The notes: generated by a model not told the origin, from the sequence alone. 64,000 nt of DNA from Nocardioides aromaticivorans (GCF_013408525.1 NZ_JACBZM010000001.1:1-64000), one strand, 5' to 3'; shown: positions 37,814-46,953, counted from the first letter of the stretch. Translations and numbers: made by a program.

Positions 37814-37891
37814 CGTGGTCCTCCTCGGTGTCGTGGTCACTGACCCGCACCGGTACCCCGACCTCGCGTCCGGAGACGGCGGAGCAGCCCG

Positions 37892-39670
37892 TTACGTCGG
37901 AAGTCCCCCGCGCATCCTCGCGAGCCGGGACCGCAGGGCGCCGACCCGGTCGGCGTTGGCGCGGAGCTCGACGTACTCCTCGCCGTAGGTCCACAGCAGC
38001 GCGTCGTCGAGCCGTCGTACGGCGCCGGGCGGGTAGCGGTAGCCCATCCGCTCCCGCAGCAGGTCGGCGTCGACCTGGCGCAGCACCTCGCCGAGCGCCG
38101 ACAGCGAGGTGATGCCGAGCTCCAGGACGATGGTGGCCATCCAGACGTAGTGGTCGGTGCGCGACCAGCCGGCGTCGGCGTACTGGCCGGCCAGGAAGGC
38201 CGCGAGCTCGCGCGGCGGGATCCGCGGGTCGTCGTCCGGACCGCCCACCGGCTCGCCTTCGTCGGCGAAGCCGGGCTGGATCCGCTCGCGGATGATGGAG
38301 AACTCGCGGTCGGCGAGCTCGAGCAGCCCCGCGGCCAGGGTGAACCGACGGTCGAAGTCGGGGACGTGCTCGTCGGGGATGGTCCCCTTGTAGCGGATGT
38401 CGTGCTCGAACTCCGCCCACGCGTGCTGCAGCACGGTGCGGATCTGCACCTGCGCGACCCCGTTCGTGGCGGCCATGTCGTCCACCTTCACCAGGAGGTG
38501 GCGGCTGGCGTAGCCGAACCGGCCCTCGCTCGCCGTCTCCCGCCCCATGTCGCGGTCGTCGAGGAGGGTGACCTGGTCGGCGAGCAGGTCGGCGACGGCC
38601 TGCACGTCGCTGTGGACGTAGGTGATGACGCGGACGCCGACCTGGTCGGTGACCTCGCGCAGCGGATCGGCGTAGACGGGGTGTCCGCCGGCCGTCCGGG
38701 CCGCCTTCGCGGCGAACGACGTGACCGACTTGGCCCGTCCGGTGACGGTCAGGTAGTTGATGCCGGCCTCGTCGAGCACCGAGGTGACCAGGGCGACGAA
38801 GCGGTCCGTCGCGTCGCGGACGGCGGGCCAGCCCTCGGCGTACTCACGAACGGCGGCGCCGATGTCCGGCGCCGCGACGACCGCCGGGGTGGCCGCCGCG
38901 AGCGCCACCTGCTTCTGCCGCGGCGTCGGGACCAGGTCGTCGGGCAGTGCCGGGGTCACGATGTAGCCGGAGTCGAGGTCGCCGTAGACGACCGTGTCCT
39001 CCCGCCGCAGGTCGGCGAAGCGGGCGATGTAGGCGCACACCACGGCGTCGACCTGGTCCTCCACGACGCGCAGCTCGCTCTTGCGCGCCGCCGCGACCAC
39101 CGCAGCGTGCAACGCACGCCAGGCCGGGCCCTCCACCCGCAGCGACGGCTCGGCGCTGGCGAGGCCCTCCACCAGGCGCATCAGCACCAGCAGCTCGGCC
39201 CGCAGGTGCTCGAGGTCGCGCCCCGGCTTGTCCTTGTACTTCAGCGTGCGCCCGAGCCGGAACAGCGCGACCGTCGCCGGGTGCGGGTAGACCTCGATCC
39301 CCCTCCGCGGCCTCCGCGACCACGGGTTGATGTCGAGGCCGAGCCGGGCAGCCACGCGCGCGGCGCGCGGCTGCTCGCTGAACTCGGGCTTGCCGGTGTT
39401 GGAGGGGTGCGCGCCGGCGTCGAAGCGCGCGAAGTCCTTGTTGAGCTGCTTCTCCGCGGGCCGGTTGCCGGTGGCGTTGCGCACGATCAGCGGCGCGTCG
39501 ATCGCGACCAGGCACTCCCCCTCGACGTACGACGCCAGGGCGGCCTCGATCTCCTCGTCGGTCCGCACCGCGGACACCGCCAGCAGCACCCCGTCCGCGT
39601 CGAGGACCGCGAGGCCGGTGGGCCTGCGCTCTCCCCAGGCGAGGTCGATCCCGACGTAGTGCATGGACAT
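37892..39670 (-). CDS. DUF429-RelA/SpoT synthetase domain fusion
   Basis: A 592-residue two-domain protein. Residues 4-230 are DUF429 (YVGIDLAWGERRPTG, AIDAPLIVRN, RGIEVYPHPATVALF), an RNase-H-fold-like family of unknown function. Residues 280-460 are a RelA/SpoT (p)ppGpp-synthetase-like domain: TGRAKS with Lys314, TDQVGVRV with Asp342, GYASRH at 386-391, and QVQIRT at 407-412 then QHAWAEFEHDIRYK. The Glu usually found in the EVQIRT motif is Gln407 here. A 130-residue C-terminal region follows. ATG 39670 lies one base after the DUF1801 stop. Confidence 0.8.
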   Translation of the reverse strand: MSMHYVGIDLAWGERRPTGLAVLDADGVLLAVSAVRTDEEIEAALASYVEGECLVAIDAPLIVRNATGNRPAEKQLNKDFARFDAGAHPSNTGKPEFSEQPRAARVAARLGLDINPWSRRPRRGIEVYPHPATVALFRLGRTLKYKDKPGRDLEHLRAELLVLMRLVEGLASAEPSLRVEGPAWRALHAAVVAAARKSELRVVEDQVDAVVCAYIARFADLRREDTVVYGDLDSGYIVTPALPDDLVPTPRQKQVALAAATPAVVAAPDIGAAVREYAEGWPAVRDATDRFVALVTSVLDEAGINYLTVTGRAKSVTSFAAKAARTAGGHPVYADPLREVTDQVGVRVITYVHSDVQAVADLLADQVTLLDDRDMGRETASEGRFGYASRHLLVKVDDMAATNGVAQVQIRTVLQHAWAEFEHDIRYKGTIPDEHVPDFDRRFTLAAGLLELADREFSIIRERIQPGFADEGEPVGGPDDDPRIPPRELAAFLAGQYADAGWSRTDHYVWMATIVLELGITSLSALGEVLRQVDADLLRERMGYRYPPGAVRRLDDALLWTYGEEYVELRANADRVGALRSRLARMRGGLPT

Positions 39671-39671
39671 G

Positions 39672-40013
39672 TCAGGAGCGGTTGAGCGCGACGGCCTCGC
39701 GGACGAGTGCGACCAGCGCGTCGCCGTCGAGCTCCTCGCCCTCGAAGACGTCGATGGCGCGGCGGGTGCCCGCGTCGAGGCTGGCGTTGAACAGGCCGGC
39801 GGGGTCGGCGAGGGAGGCGCCCTTGGCGAAGGTCAGCTTCACCTTGTCCTTGTAGGTCTCGACCGTGCAGATCAGCCCGTCGGCCGAGAAGGTGGGGACG
39901 CCGTCGGGGTTGGAGGCCTTCCTCCACTTGGCCTCCTCGACGACGGCGGGCTCCGCCGTCTCGATGAGGGAGCGGACCCGCTCGACCAGGTCGCTGCGCC
40001 AGTCAGTGCTCAT
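39672..40013 (-). CDS. DUF1801 family protein
   Basis: A 113-residue protein with the DUF1801/YdhG-type pattern: WRSDLVERVRSLIETAEP, VVEEAKWRKASNPDGVPTFS, CTVETYKDKVKLTFAKGASL. The fold resembles an iron-chaperone-like (frataxin-like) domain, and no function is established. The ATG at 40013 is the first Met. It lies immediately upstream of the DUF429-RelA/SpoT gene and is probably co-transcribed with it, so a partner or regulatory role is possible but unproven. Confidence 0.8.
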   Translation of the reverse strand: MSTDWRSDLVERVRSLIETAEPAVVEEAKWRKASNPDGVPTFSADGLICTVETYKDKVKLTFAKGASLADPAGLFNASLDAGTRRAIDVFEGEELDGDALVALVREAVALNRS

Positions 40014-40102
40014 GGCGCGACCCTACTGGCAGGCGCGGATGCCGTGCTGTGGTCCGGGTAGCGCCCGGGAGGACGCACCCGACCCCCCACGAAGGGCTTC
40101 CC

Positions 40103-41047
40103 ATGAAGATCGGCTACTTCCTCTCGTGCGAGGAGCACACCCCCGACCAGCTCGTCGGACAGGCGGTCGCCGCCGAGGAGGCCGGCTTCGCCGGCCTGTG
40201 GATCAGCGACCACATCAACCCGTGGAACTCCGAGCAGGGGCAGAGCCCGATGGTGTGGCCGGTGATCGGTGCCGTCGCGCAGGCCACGAGCCTGCCGGTG
40301 ATGACCGCCGTGACCTGTCCCATCGGCCGCACCGGTCCGCTCGTCGTCGCCCACGCTGCGGCGACCTGTGCCGTCATGAACCCGGGCTTCCGCCTCGGCG
40401 TGGGCACGGGCGAGGCGCTCAACGAGCACCTCACCGGTGAGGTCTGGCCGTCCTTCGACGTCCGCATCGAGATGCTGCGCGAGGCCGTCGCCCTGATCCG
40501 GGAGCTGTGCACCGGGAAGACGGTCGACCACCGCGGGACCTACTTCACCGTCGACGACGCCCAGCTCTGGACCGTGCCCGAGGAGCCCCTCCCGATCTGG
40601 ATGTCGGCCTTCGGGGAGAAGGCGACGCGGGTCGCCGCCGACATCGCCGACGGCTTCGTGAGCACCAGCCCCGACCGCGAGCTGCGCAGCCTGTTCGGCG
40701 ACCTCTCCGGCGGGAAGCCGGCGGCCGCCGGCCTCAAGGTCGCGTGGGCGCCGACCGCGGAGGAGGGCGTCGAGCACGCGCACCGCCTGTGGGCCAACGC
40801 CGGCCTCCCGGGCGAGCTGGCGCAGGTGCTGCCCTCGCCCCGTCACTTCGAGCAGGCCTCGCAGCTGGTGACGAAGGAGAGCACCGCTCAGGGCGTCGTC
40901 GCCGGGCGCGACGTCGAGGAGCACGTGCAGGCCGTGCAGGAGTACGCCGACGCGGGCTTCGACGAGCTCTACGTGAGCAACATCGGACCGCACTGGCGGG
41001 AGATGATCGCCTTCTACGGCGAGCAGGTGCTGCCGCGCCTGGCGTAG
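40103..41047 (+). CDS. F420-dependent LLM-class oxidoreductase
   Basis: A 314-residue luciferase-like TIM-barrel oxidoreductase. FAGLWISDHINPWNSEQGQS, MNPGFRLGVGTGEALNEHLTG and WMSAFGEKATRVAADIADGF are hallmarks of the F420-dependent glucose-6-phosphate-dehydrogenase-like subgroup. ATG 40103 is used. The substrate is not known; a redox reaction with reduced F420 is expected. It is divergent from the DUF1801 gene, and an inverted repeat lies just after its stop. Confidence 0.88.
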   Translation: MKIGYFLSCEEHTPDQLVGQAVAAEEAGFAGLWISDHINPWNSEQGQSPMVWPVIGAVAQATSLPVMTAVTCPIGRTGPLVVAHAAATCAVMNPGFRLGVGTGEALNEHLTGEVWPSFDVRIEMLREAVALIRELCTGKTVDHRGTYFTVDDAQLWTVPEEPLPIWMSAFGEKATRVAADIADGFVSTSPDRELRSLFGDLSGGKPAAAGLKVAWAPTAEEGVEHAHRLWANAGLPGELAQVLPSPRHFEQASQLVTKESTAQGVVAGRDVEEHVQAVQEYADAGFDELYVSNIGPHWREMIAFYGEQVLPRLA

Positions 41048-41057
41048 CGCACCGGGC

Positions 41058-41080
41058 AGTCATCTGCACAACAGATGACT
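41058..41080. promoter_or_regulatory. Inverted-repeat operator upstream of first NCS1 permease
   Basis: AGTCATCTG (41058-41066) and CAGATGACT (41072-41080) are perfect 9-bp complements with a 5-base spacer. The core ATC-N9-GAT fits a LysR-type box. It contains CAACAGATG (41069-41077), which is found again in the promoter region at 50724-50833. It could also act as a weak terminator for the upstream gene. Confidence 0.65.
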
Positions 41081-41162
41081 AGCGCCAAAAGGATTCGTTT
41101 GCCAGAGGACTGGGACCGTCACGACCATGGTGGTGCGCCTCACAACCTTTGGAGAATGAACC

Positions 41163-42557
41163 ATGTCTGACCAGTCCGTCGTCGAGAAGCACACCATCGG
41201 CTACGTCCCACCGGAGGACCGCCACGGCAAGGTGCGCGACCTCTTCACCCTGTGGTTCGGGACGAATATCGCTCCCCTGCCCGTCGTCACCGGCGCCGCC
41301 GGTGTCACCGTCTTCGGGCTCGACCTCTTCTGGTGCCTCGTCGCCATCGTGGTCGGCCACCTCGTCGGCGGCGTCTTCATGGCCCTGCACTCGGCCCAGG
41401 GGCCGCAGATGGGCATCCCGCAGATGATCCAGAGCCGCGGCCAGTTCGGCTCGTACGGCGCCCTGATCGTCGTCGTGATCGCCGCGGTCATGTACCTCGC
41501 GTTCTTCGCGTCCAACATCGTGCTCGCCGGCCAGTCGCTGCACGGGATCGCCGACCCGATCCCGGTCGAGGCCGGCATCGTCCTCGGCGCGCTCGGCTCC
41601 GGCCTGATCGCCGTGATCGGCTACAAGGTCATCCACGCGCTCAACAAGGTCGCCACCTGGGTCCTCGGCATCGGCATCGTGCTCGGCACGGCCGCGATCT
41701 TCGTCGCCGGCGTGCCCGCGGGCTTCTGGACGCAGGGCGGCTACAGCACGGCCGGCTTCCTCGCGACCGTCTCGCTCGGTGCGCTCTGGCAGATCGCCTT
41801 CGCGCCGTACGTCTCCGACTACTCGCGCTACCTGCCCGCCGACGTCGGCGTGCGGGCGACCTTCAACGCCACCTACCTGGGCTGCACCCTCGGCTCCATC
41901 CTGCCCTTCGCGTTCGGCGCGATCGTCGCCCTGGCCATGAAGCCCGGCGTCGAGGTCATGACCGGCGTGCGCGACACCACCGGCGCCTTCGGCACCCCGC
42001 TGCTCGTGCTCTTCCTGCTGTCCGTGATCAGCCACAACGCGCTCAACCTCTACGGCACGGTGCTCTCGATCATCACCTGCGTGCAGACCTTCGTCGCCCG
42101 CTGGATCCCGACGGCGCGCACCCGCCTGGTGCTGTCGCTGGTCGTGATGGCCGCGTCGACCTACTTCGCCATCGGCGTCTCCGGCGACTTCATCGGGCAC
42201 TTCGTCGACATCGTGCTCGCCCTGCTCGTCGTGCTGGTGCCGTGGACCGCGATCAACCTGATCGACTTCTACCTGATCCACCGCGGCAACTACGACATGG
42301 ACTCGATCTTCGCGGCGGACGGCGGGATCTACGGCCGCTTCAACGGCCAGGCGATCCTCGCCTACGTCATCGGCATCCTGGTCCAGATCCCGTTCATGGC
42401 CACGCCGCTCTACACCGGCCCGATCGCCGACCGGCTGGACGGCGCCGACCTGAGCTGGATCATCGGCCTGGTCGCCACCGCGCCGGTCTACTACCTGCTG
42501 GCACGCGGGCGCAGGCTCGCCCCCAGCGAGCTGCACCCGGTGGCCACGCCGGCCTGA
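41163..42557 (+). CDS. NCS1-family permease (cytosine/purine/hydantoin type)
   Basis: A 464-residue membrane transporter with about 12 helices. The start region VPPEDRHGKVRDLFTLWFGT and PQMIQSRGQFGSYGALIVV are typical of NCS1 nucleobase-cation symporters, as is the IAFAPYVSDYSRYLPADV loop. The NCS1 family imports cytosine, purines, allantoin, hydantoins and related heterocycles. ATG 41163 lies about 8 bases after TTGGAGAA. The operator at 41058-41080 links it to the island at 46-51 kb. A heterocycle such as an imidazole compound is a plausible cargo, unproven. Confidence 0.85.
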   Translation: MSDQSVVEKHTIGYVPPEDRHGKVRDLFTLWFGTNIAPLPVVTGAAGVTVFGLDLFWCLVAIVVGHLVGGVFMALHSAQGPQMGIPQMIQSRGQFGSYGALIVVVIAAVMYLAFFASNIVLAGQSLHGIADPIPVEAGIVLGALGSGLIAVIGYKVIHALNKVATWVLGIGIVLGTAAIFVAGVPAGFWTQGGYSTAGFLATVSLGALWQIAFAPYVSDYSRYLPADVGVRATFNATYLGCTLGSILPFAFGAIVALAMKPGVEVMTGVRDTTGAFGTPLLVLFLLSVISHNALNLYGTVLSIITCVQTFVARWIPTARTRLVLSLVVMAASTYFAIGVSGDFIGHFVDIVLALLVVLVPWTAINLIDFYLIHRGNYDMDSIFAADGGIYGRFNGQAILAYVIGILVQIPFMATPLYTGPIADRLDGADLSWIIGLVATAPVYYLLARGRRLAPSELHPVATPA

Positions 42558-42573
42558 CCACCCACGGTCCCGA

Positions 42574-42613
42574 ACGACGGGCCGGTCGCTCCCCGGAGCG
42601 GCCGGCCCGTCGT
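42574..42613. terminator. Hairpin terminator between the two permease genes
   Basis: ACGACGGGCCGGTCGCTCC (42574-42592) pairs with GGAGCGGCCGGCCCGTCGT (42595-42613), 18 of 19 positions complementary, with a tiny loop. It follows the stop of the first permease at 42557. Confidence 0.7.
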
Positions 42614-42693
42614 CGTACCGGCCTTGTCCTGAACCGATGCAGGGCATCGGCAACCGCGATGCATGGATCCCTTGCGGAGGGTGACCTGCGCCA

Positions 42694-42723
42694 CCATTGT
42701 TTGCTTTGCGCAGCAAAGAATGG
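42694..42723. promoter_or_regulatory. Inverted-repeat operator upstream of second NCS1 permease
   Basis: CCATTGTTTGCT (42694-42705) and AGCAAAGAATGG (42712-42723) match at 11 of 12 paired positions with spacer TTGCGC. It lies 40 bases before ATG 42763. The centre resembles the TTTGCG half-site near the TetR gene at 57.5 kb, so cross-regulation is possible but uncertain. Confidence 0.5.
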
Positions 42724-42762
42724 CTCTTGGCTGCTTCCCTCAGCGAGGACAGGACACATCCG

Positions 42763-44178
42763 ATGGACTCAGTCGACGTGGTCAGCCCGAAGCTCTTCGA
42801 GATCGAGCAGCAGACCATCGCACCCATTCCCGCCTCGGAGCGCCACGGCCGCCCGCGCGAGCTCGCCGCCATCTGGTTCGGGATGAACATGACTCCCCTG
42901 ACCGTGGTGACGGGTGCGCTGGCCACCACCCTGTTCGGGCTGTCCCTGTGGTGGGCGCTGGTCGCCATCGTGGTCGGCAACGTGATCGGCGGCATCGGGA
43001 TGGCGCTGCACGCCGCGCAGGGCCCGACCATGGGCGTACCCCAGATGATCCAGGCCCGCGGCCAGTTCGGGGTGCGCGGATCGGCGCTGATCGTCGTCGT
43101 CGCGATGGTGATGTTCGTCGGCTTCTTCGCCTCCAACCTCGTCGTGGCGGGCGACGCGCTGGTCGCCGTCGACGACGGGACCGACCCGACCCTCGTCACC
43201 TGGGTGGCCACCTTCGCCAGCCTCGTGACGGCCCTGTGCGGCTACCGGCTGGTCCGCTTCGTCACCGGCATCAGCGCCTACATCGTCGGCGTCCCGCTGG
43301 TGCTGTGCCTCCTGGTGCTGGTCGCCCGGCACCCCGACACGATCACCTGGGGTGCGGGCGGGTTCAGCACCGCGGGCTTCTTCTCGATGACGGCCGTCGG
43401 GGCGGTCTGGCAGCTCGCCTACGCGCCGTACGTCTCCGACTACTCGCGCTACATGCCCGCGGAGTCCGGCGGCAAGGGCGCGTTCTGGGGCACCTACCTG
43501 GGCTGCGTGAGCAGCACCGCGCTGCTGTTCACCACCGGCGCGATCCTGGGCCTGTCCGCCGGCGGCGACAACGTGATGGTCGCCTTCGTCGACCTGTTCG
43601 GAGGGTTCGGGAAGGTCGTCCTGGTCGCCTTCGCCGTCGCCGCGATCACCGGCAACTCCGTCAACGCCTACTGCAGCATGCTGTGCGCGCTGACGCTGGC
43701 CGAGAACACCCGCCCCGGCTGGATCCCCGGCGTGCGCGCCCGGATGGTCACCACCGTCGTGCTGCACGTCGTCGGTGCCGCCATCGCGATCGGCGCCTCC
43801 GCCGACTTCCTGGCCAACTACTACAACTTCGTCTCGGTGCTGCTCTACGTGCTGATCCCCTGGTCGGCGATCAACCTCGTCGACTACTACCTCGTGCACC
43901 ACGGCAGCTACGAGGTCGACGACTTCTACCGGGCCGACGGTGGCCGGTACGGACGGTGGAACCTGCCCGCGCTGGGGGTCTATGTCATCGCGATCCTGGC
44001 GCAGCTGCCGTTCATGGTCACCACGATGTACACGGGTCCGTTCGCCGAGGGGCTCGGCTACACCGACATCGCCTGGGTGGTCGGGCTCGTCGTCGCCGGC
44101 GGCCTCTACTACCCGTTCGCCCGACGTGCGGCCGGGGCCGCCACCGCGAGCGCCGTACGGTCCGGAGCCGCCCGATGA
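42763..44178 (+). CDS. NCS1-family permease, second copy
   Basis: A 471-residue NCS1 symporter paralogous to the one at 41163, with the same PPAQ-like MTPLTVVTGALATTLFGLSL first helix, PQMIQARGQFGVRGSALIVV, and LAYAPYVSDYSRYMPAESG. ATG 42763 is chosen because the conserved N terminus (FEIEQQTIAPIPASERHGRP) follows it; the frame is open upstream to 42697. The two copies differ in sequence throughout, so they may carry different heterocyclic substrates. The stop overlaps the ATG of the amidohydrolase (ATGA). Confidence 0.85.
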   Translation: MDSVDVVSPKLFEIEQQTIAPIPASERHGRPRELAAIWFGMNMTPLTVVTGALATTLFGLSLWWALVAIVVGNVIGGIGMALHAAQGPTMGVPQMIQARGQFGVRGSALIVVVAMVMFVGFFASNLVVAGDALVAVDDGTDPTLVTWVATFASLVTALCGYRLVRFVTGISAYIVGVPLVLCLLVLVARHPDTITWGAGGFSTAGFFSMTAVGAVWQLAYAPYVSDYSRYMPAESGGKGAFWGTYLGCVSSTALLFTTGAILGLSAGGDNVMVAFVDLFGGFGKVVLVAFAVAAITGNSVNAYCSMLCALTLAENTRPGWIPGVRARMVTTVVLHVVGAAIAIGASADFLANYYNFVSVLLYVLIPWSAINLVDYYLVHHGSYEVDDFYRADGGRYGRWNLPALGVYVIAILAQLPFMVTTMYTGPFAEGLGYTDIAWVVGLVVAGGLYYPFARRAAGAATASAVRSGAAR

Positions 44179-45842
44179 GCGCCGCGTCGTCCGCGACCGT
44201 CTTCGTCGGTGGGCGCGTGCTCACCATGGACGCCACCCCCTGCGCCGAGGCGGTCGCGGTCCGCGACGGCAGGATCGTCGCCGTGGGGACGGCCGCTGAG
44301 GCGACCGCCGCGGCAGGCGCCGGCGCCACCGTGGTCGACCTCGCCGGCGGCACCCTGCTCCCCGGCTTCCAGGACGCCCACGTCCACCCGCTCGAGGGCG
44401 GCATGTCGCTGGAGCGCTGCGACCTGACCGCGGTGCACGCCCTGCCCGACTACCTCGCCGCCGTCCGGGCGTGGGCCGACGCCCACCCGACGGCAGCGTG
44501 GGTCGTCGGGGGCGGCTGGTACCGCGACGCCTTCCCGGGCAACCGCCCGCACCGACGCGACCTCGACCGCGTGGTCGCCGACCGGCCGGCGTACCTCAAC
44601 GGCCACGACGGGCACACCGCCTGGGTCAACTCCGCCGCGCTGCGTGCCGCGGGCATCGACCGGGACACGGTGGACCCGCCCAACGGCGTGATCGAGCGCG
44701 ATGCCGACGGCGAGCCCACCGGCGTGCTGGTCGAGGACGCCGCGGCGATGGTGTCGGCCCTGCTGCCCCGCACCTCGCCCGCCGAGCTTCGCCAGGCGAT
44801 GCTGACCGCCCAGGCCTACCTGCACTCGCTCGGCATCACCGCCTGGCAGGACGCCATCGTCGGGGACTACCTCGGCATGCCCGACCCCTTCGAGACCTAC
44901 CGGGCGCTGGAGGCCGAGGGCCTGCTGACCGCCCGCGTCCGTGGTGCCCTCTGGTGGGAGCTGGACCGGGGCACGGAGCAGGTGCCCGAGCTGGTCGAGC
45001 GACGCCGCCTGACCGCCGGCGGCCGCTTCCACGCGGGGACGGTCAAGATCATGCAGGACGGCATCTGCGAGAACTGCACCGGCGCGATGCTGGCCCCCTA
45101 TCTCGACCACGCCGGCGCACCGACGGGTGGGACCGGCCTGTCCTTCATCCCGCCCGACGAGCTCGCGGAGATCACGACCCGCCTCGACGCCCTCGGCTTC
45201 CAGGTGCACTTCCACGGGGTCGGCGACCGCGCCGTGCGTGAGTGCCTCGACGCGGTCGCCGCGGCCCGCGCCGCCAACGGTCCCAACGACCTCCGCCACC
45301 AGATCGCCCACCTCGACGTGGTGGACCCGCAGGACGTCCCGCGCTTCGCGGACCTGGGCGTGACGGCGAACCTCCAGCCCCTGTGGGCCCGGCGGGACCT
45401 GGAGATCGAGGAGACCAAGCTGCCGTTGCTCGGGCCGGAGCGAGAGCCGCACCACTTCCCGTTCGGCGCCCTGGCGGATGCGAAGGCCGACATCGCGATG
45501 GGCAGCGACTGGCCGGTCACCAGCCCCGATCCCCTCTGGGGGCTGCACACCGCGATCCATCGGACCGCGCCCGTCGGCGACCCCCACGGCAACGAGCGCG
45601 CCCGGACCGAGGCCCTCGTCGCCGAGCAACGGCTCGCCGCGGACGTCGCCCTGCGCGGCTACACGCGCGGCTCGGCGCGGGCCAACCACCTCGACGCCGA
45701 GACCGGGCGAATCGCGCCGGGAGCGCTCGCCGACCTGGTCGTCGTCGACGGCGACCTGACGGACCCGTCGGCGTTCGAGACGGCGCGGGTGCGGTCGACG
45801 TGGGTCGACGGGGTCGCGGTGTACGACGCCGACCGCGCCTAG
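44175..45842 (+). CDS. Amidohydrolase, YtcJ-like family
   Basis: A 555-residue metal-dependent amidohydrolase. GTLLPGFQDAHVHPLEGGMS carries the first HxH metal pair, and VHFHGVGDRAVRECLDA and AHLDVVDPQDVP hold further metal ligands. The C-terminal IAMGSDWPVTSPDPLWGL carries the catalytic Asp. These enzymes cleave amide or cyclic imidic bonds. ATG 44175 overlaps the permease stop, so import and hydrolysis are coupled. A hydantoin-, imidazolone- or formamide-like substrate is plausible given the NCS1 neighbour. Confidence 0.82.
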   Translation: MSAASSATVFVGGRVLTMDATPCAEAVAVRDGRIVAVGTAAEATAAAGAGATVVDLAGGTLLPGFQDAHVHPLEGGMSLERCDLTAVHALPDYLAAVRAWADAHPTAAWVVGGGWYRDAFPGNRPHRRDLDRVVADRPAYLNGHDGHTAWVNSAALRAAGIDRDTVDPPNGVIERDADGEPTGVLVEDAAAMVSALLPRTSPAELRQAMLTAQAYLHSLGITAWQDAIVGDYLGMPDPFETYRALEAEGLLTARVRGALWWELDRGTEQVPELVERRRLTAGGRFHAGTVKIMQDGICENCTGAMLAPYLDHAGAPTGGTGLSFIPPDELAEITTRLDALGFQVHFHGVGDRAVRECLDAVAAARAANGPNDLRHQIAHLDVVDPQDVPRFADLGVTANLQPLWARRDLEIEETKLPLLGPEREPHHFPFGALADAKADIAMGSDWPVTSPDPLWGLHTAIHRTAPVGDPHGNERARTEALVAEQRLAADVALRGYTRGSARANHLDAETGRIAPGALADLVVVDGDLTDPSAFETARVRSTWVDGVAVYDADRA

Positions 45843-45855
45843 GTGCGGGACCGGG

Positions 45856-46770
45856 TCAGCGGGCGCCGGCCCGGCGGGCCCGGCCCGCCGAGCGGACGAA
45901 GGCCTGGGCGCGCGCGGTGAGCCGCACGCCCTTCATCGACGACAGCACGATCTCCAGGGGCTCCACGGGATCGGTGATCTCCAGGATGACGACCTCCGCG
46001 CCGTCGTACGTCGTGCGGCTCGCCGGGCGCTGGTTGAGCACCGACCAGCCCTGGCCGTTGGCGACCATCGCGCGGACGGTCTCGAAGCCGGCGGTGCGGT
46101 GCCTGATCTCCGGCCGGAAGCCGGCGGATTCGACGATCCGCTCGAGGTACTGGCCGCTGTGCGGCAGGTCGAGCAGGACCATCGGCTCCCCCTCGAGCTC
46201 GGCGAGCGCGACCTTCTTGCGACGGGCCAGCGCGTGGTCCTTGCCGACGAGGACGTAGGGCGCCGCGACGCCGACCCGGACGTGGTCGATGTCGTCGTCG
46301 AGGTCGTAGCCGTACATCAGCGCGAGCTCGCAGCGGCCCGAGCGCAGGGCGTGCTTGAGCGCGGCGTGCTCGTCCTCGACCACGGACACGCGGATGCCGG
46401 GGTGGTCGGCCTCGCAGGCGGCGAGCAGCCGCGGCAGCTCGAACGGCCCGAGGGTGGTGAAGCAGCCGACCGTGAGCTCGCCGACGAGGGCCTGGCCCGC
46501 CGAGCGCGCGACCTCCACCAGCTCGCTCGTGTGCACGAGATAGCTGCGCAGCTCGCGGTGGAACTCCTCACCGGCGGCCGTCAGGGTCAGGCCGCGGGCG
46601 TGGTGGCGCAGCAGCAGCTGGACGCCGAGCTCCTTCTCCAGCTGTGCGACCGCCGTCGAGACGGCGGACTGCGACACCATGAGCTGCTTCGAGGCAGCGG
46701 TCATGCTCCCCAGCTCCGCGGCGGCGGCGAAGTACCGCAGCTGCGTGAGGGTGAAGGCGGGGTCAGCCAT
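45856..46770 (-). CDS. LysR-family transcriptional regulator
   Basis: A 304-residue LTTR. The N-terminal winged helix (TLTQLRYFAAAAELGSMTAA, then SQSAVSTAVAQLEKELG) is followed by the effector-binding domain (LVGELTVGCFTTLGPFELP, LLDLPHSGQYLERIVE). ATG 46770 lies 8 bases after AAGGAGGCGG. The same leader block occurs inverted at 46905-46922. It ends next to the convergent amidohydrolase and follows aspA on the same strand, so it probably controls this island. An ATC-N9-GAT box at 41061-41075 is a candidate target. Confidence 0.9.
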   Translation of the reverse strand: MADPAFTLTQLRYFAAAAELGSMTAASKQLMVSQSAVSTAVAQLEKELGVQLLLRHHARGLTLTAAGEEFHRELRSYLVHTSELVEVARSAGQALVGELTVGCFTTLGPFELPRLLAACEADHPGIRVSVVEDEHAALKHALRSGRCELALMYGYDLDDDIDHVRVGVAAPYVLVGKDHALARRKKVALAELEGEPMVLLDLPHSGQYLERIVESAGFRPEIRHRTAGFETVRAMVANGQGWSVLNQRPASRTTYDGAEVVILEITDPVEPLEIVLSSMKGVRLTARAQAFVRSAGRARRAGAR

Positions 46771-46922
46771 GCATCCGCCTCCTTCCGTCGTCGCGAGCGG
46801 CGTCAGACGGTCGTGGTCGCAAGGCGCGGGCGCGATGGCGGTCTGGTTGCACCATCGAGCGTCCGCAACGCCGCGAGCGCGGCCGTATGGCGCCGCGCAG
46901 CAGGCGGAAGGAGGCGGATGCA
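46770..46922. repeat. Inverted 18-bp copies around the LysR leader
   Basis: TGCATCCGCCTCCTTCCG (46770-46787) and CGGAAGGAGGCGGATGCA (46905-46922) are exact complements separated by 117 bases of non-coding sequence. The left copy is the LysR ribosome-binding site and start. The right copy repeats it on the other strand without a downstream gene. Over the intervening stretch I see no open reading frame worth calling. Confidence 0.55.
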
Positions 46923-46953
46923 GGCTGAGGCATGACTGCCATCCTGCCGGAAC

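Noticed and set aside
39672..40013. Antitoxin for the DUF429-RelA/SpoT protein
   Set aside because: DUF1801 is not a known antitoxin family. Only the gene order suggests partnership, so it is not called as a toxin-antitoxin pair.
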